Origin: Herbaspirillum sp. CF444
GTDB lineage: Bacteria > Pseudomonadota > Gammaproteobacteria > Burkholderiales > Burkholderiaceae_D
Assembly (NCBI RefSeq): GCF_000282135.1
Contig: NZ_AKJW01000018.1
Location: forward strand, 186,001-250,000
Length of the DNA stretch: 64,000 bases
Direction: 5' to 3'
The stretch's first letter is position 1. Every line of letters begins with the position of its first letter. The notes below the pieces were generated by a model. That model saw nothing but the letters and a program-made list of their open reading frames with translations. It did no database searches and was not told where the DNA came from. Both the position numbers and the translations under genes were made by a program. Positions 63,728 through 64,000 of the stretch are shown here, one piece after another.

Positions 63728-64000
63728 TTATTCTTCGATGACGGCGTTGCTGTAAATCTCTTGCACGTCGTCGAGGTTTTCCAAAGCATCCAGCAGTTTT
63801 TGCATCTTGACGGCGTCGTCGCCGGTGAAGACGGTTTCGGTCGCGGGCTTCATGATGATTTCGGCCATCTCGGCCTTGAAGCCGGCCTTTTCCATCGCAG
63901 CCTTGACGACGGCGAAGTCATGCGGCGGCGTCAACACTTCGATGCCGCCTTCTTCGTCGGTGATGACGTCATCGGCGCCGGCTTCGAGGGCGGCTTCCAT
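63728..64000 (-). CDS. yebC: YebC/PmpR-family transcriptional regulator, C-terminal part
   Basis: The final 90 residues of a YebC/TACO1-family protein run to the right edge of the window, and the gene continues beyond it. [52 protein letters not shown] (core [13 protein letters not shown]) and the end [12 protein letters not shown] are typical. The ATG at 64000 is an internal methionine, not the start. In recent work the family also acts on ribosome stalling at proline stretches. It precedes purD, an order kept in many Burkholderiales. Confidence 0.9.
   Translation of the reverse strand: MEAALEAGADDVITDEEGGIEVLTPPHDFAVVKAAMEKAGFKAEMAEIIMKPATETVFTGDDAVKMQKLLDALENLDDVQEIYSNAVIEE

Noticed and set aside
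1-64000. tRNA or rRNA genes
   Set aside because: No cloverleaf-like or conserved rRNA segments were recognised by eye; a tRNAscan or Infernal run would be decisive.

Overview
The window is high-GC proteobacterial DNA that reads as a betaproteobacterium of the Oxalobacteraceae, most likely Herbaspirillum or a close relative. This rests on three things: the housekeeping block yebC-purD-mscS-hemF-nadD-rsfS-rlmH-maf-rng in an order typical of Burkholderiales; a Burkholderiales-type porin; and the combination of chvE/gguAB sugar transport with a DeLey-Doudoroff galactonate pathway. The genus is an inference from gene content, since no rRNA gene is present. No tRNA, CRISPR array, prophage or intact insertion sequence was seen.

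Layout. 1-1.06 kb: 5' part of a czcC-type metal efflux gene preceded by czcI (minus strand). 1.3-2.85 kb: a small stress membrane protein and an MFS carrier, convergent on one terminator. 3.1-24.3 kb: a large sugar-acid region. On the minus strand lie aldose 1-epimerase-dgoK-dgoA-dgoD. Divergent from them is a YtfQRT-YjfF sugar ABC transporter, followed by chvE-gguA-gguB, an IlvD/Edd pentonate dehydratase, gguC, an SDR sugar dehydrogenase, a BrnT/BrnA toxin-antitoxin pair, a GguR/GbpR-like LysR regulator, a porin and an SMP-30 lactonase. Together these genes can carry galactose and arabinose-type sugars through the outer membrane (porin) and inner membrane (two ABC systems), oxidise C1 (SDR), open the lactone (SMP-30) and dehydrate the aldonate (DgoD for galactonate, IlvD/Edd enzyme for arabinonate). 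DgoK and DgoA then make pyruvate plus glyceraldehyde 3-phosphate from galactonate. The lower arabinose steps are not fully represented; GguC is the candidate.

24.3-36.2 kb: mixed housekeeping genes: a TPR plus glycosyltransferase-9-like protein, an FAH-family hydrolase, rhlE, gluQ with a LysR gene, a flavodoxin-like protein, trhO and dnaE. 36.2-45.1 kb: a cell-envelope glycan region with two GT8 transferases, two GT9 transferases, two O-antigen ligase/polymerase-type membrane proteins and msbA.

45.2-54.1 kb: an accessory catabolic cluster under an XRE-cupin regulator. It holds an FMN monooxygenase (NtaA/DszA family), a flavin reductase, an MFS carrier, an aldehyde dehydrogenase, a DUF3311-like peptide with a sodium:solute symporter, and an M20 amidohydrolase. 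Its substrate cannot be named from sequence. It is the best candidate here for an undescribed system. A sigma70-like promoter with an inverted repeat across its -35 is visible in front of it.

54.2-64 kb: a bestrophin-type channel, mug, and then the conserved housekeeping block on the minus strand. A roughly 360-bp palindrome-rich element with 24-bp perfect terminal inverted repeats (57886-58245) is inserted between maf and rlmH.
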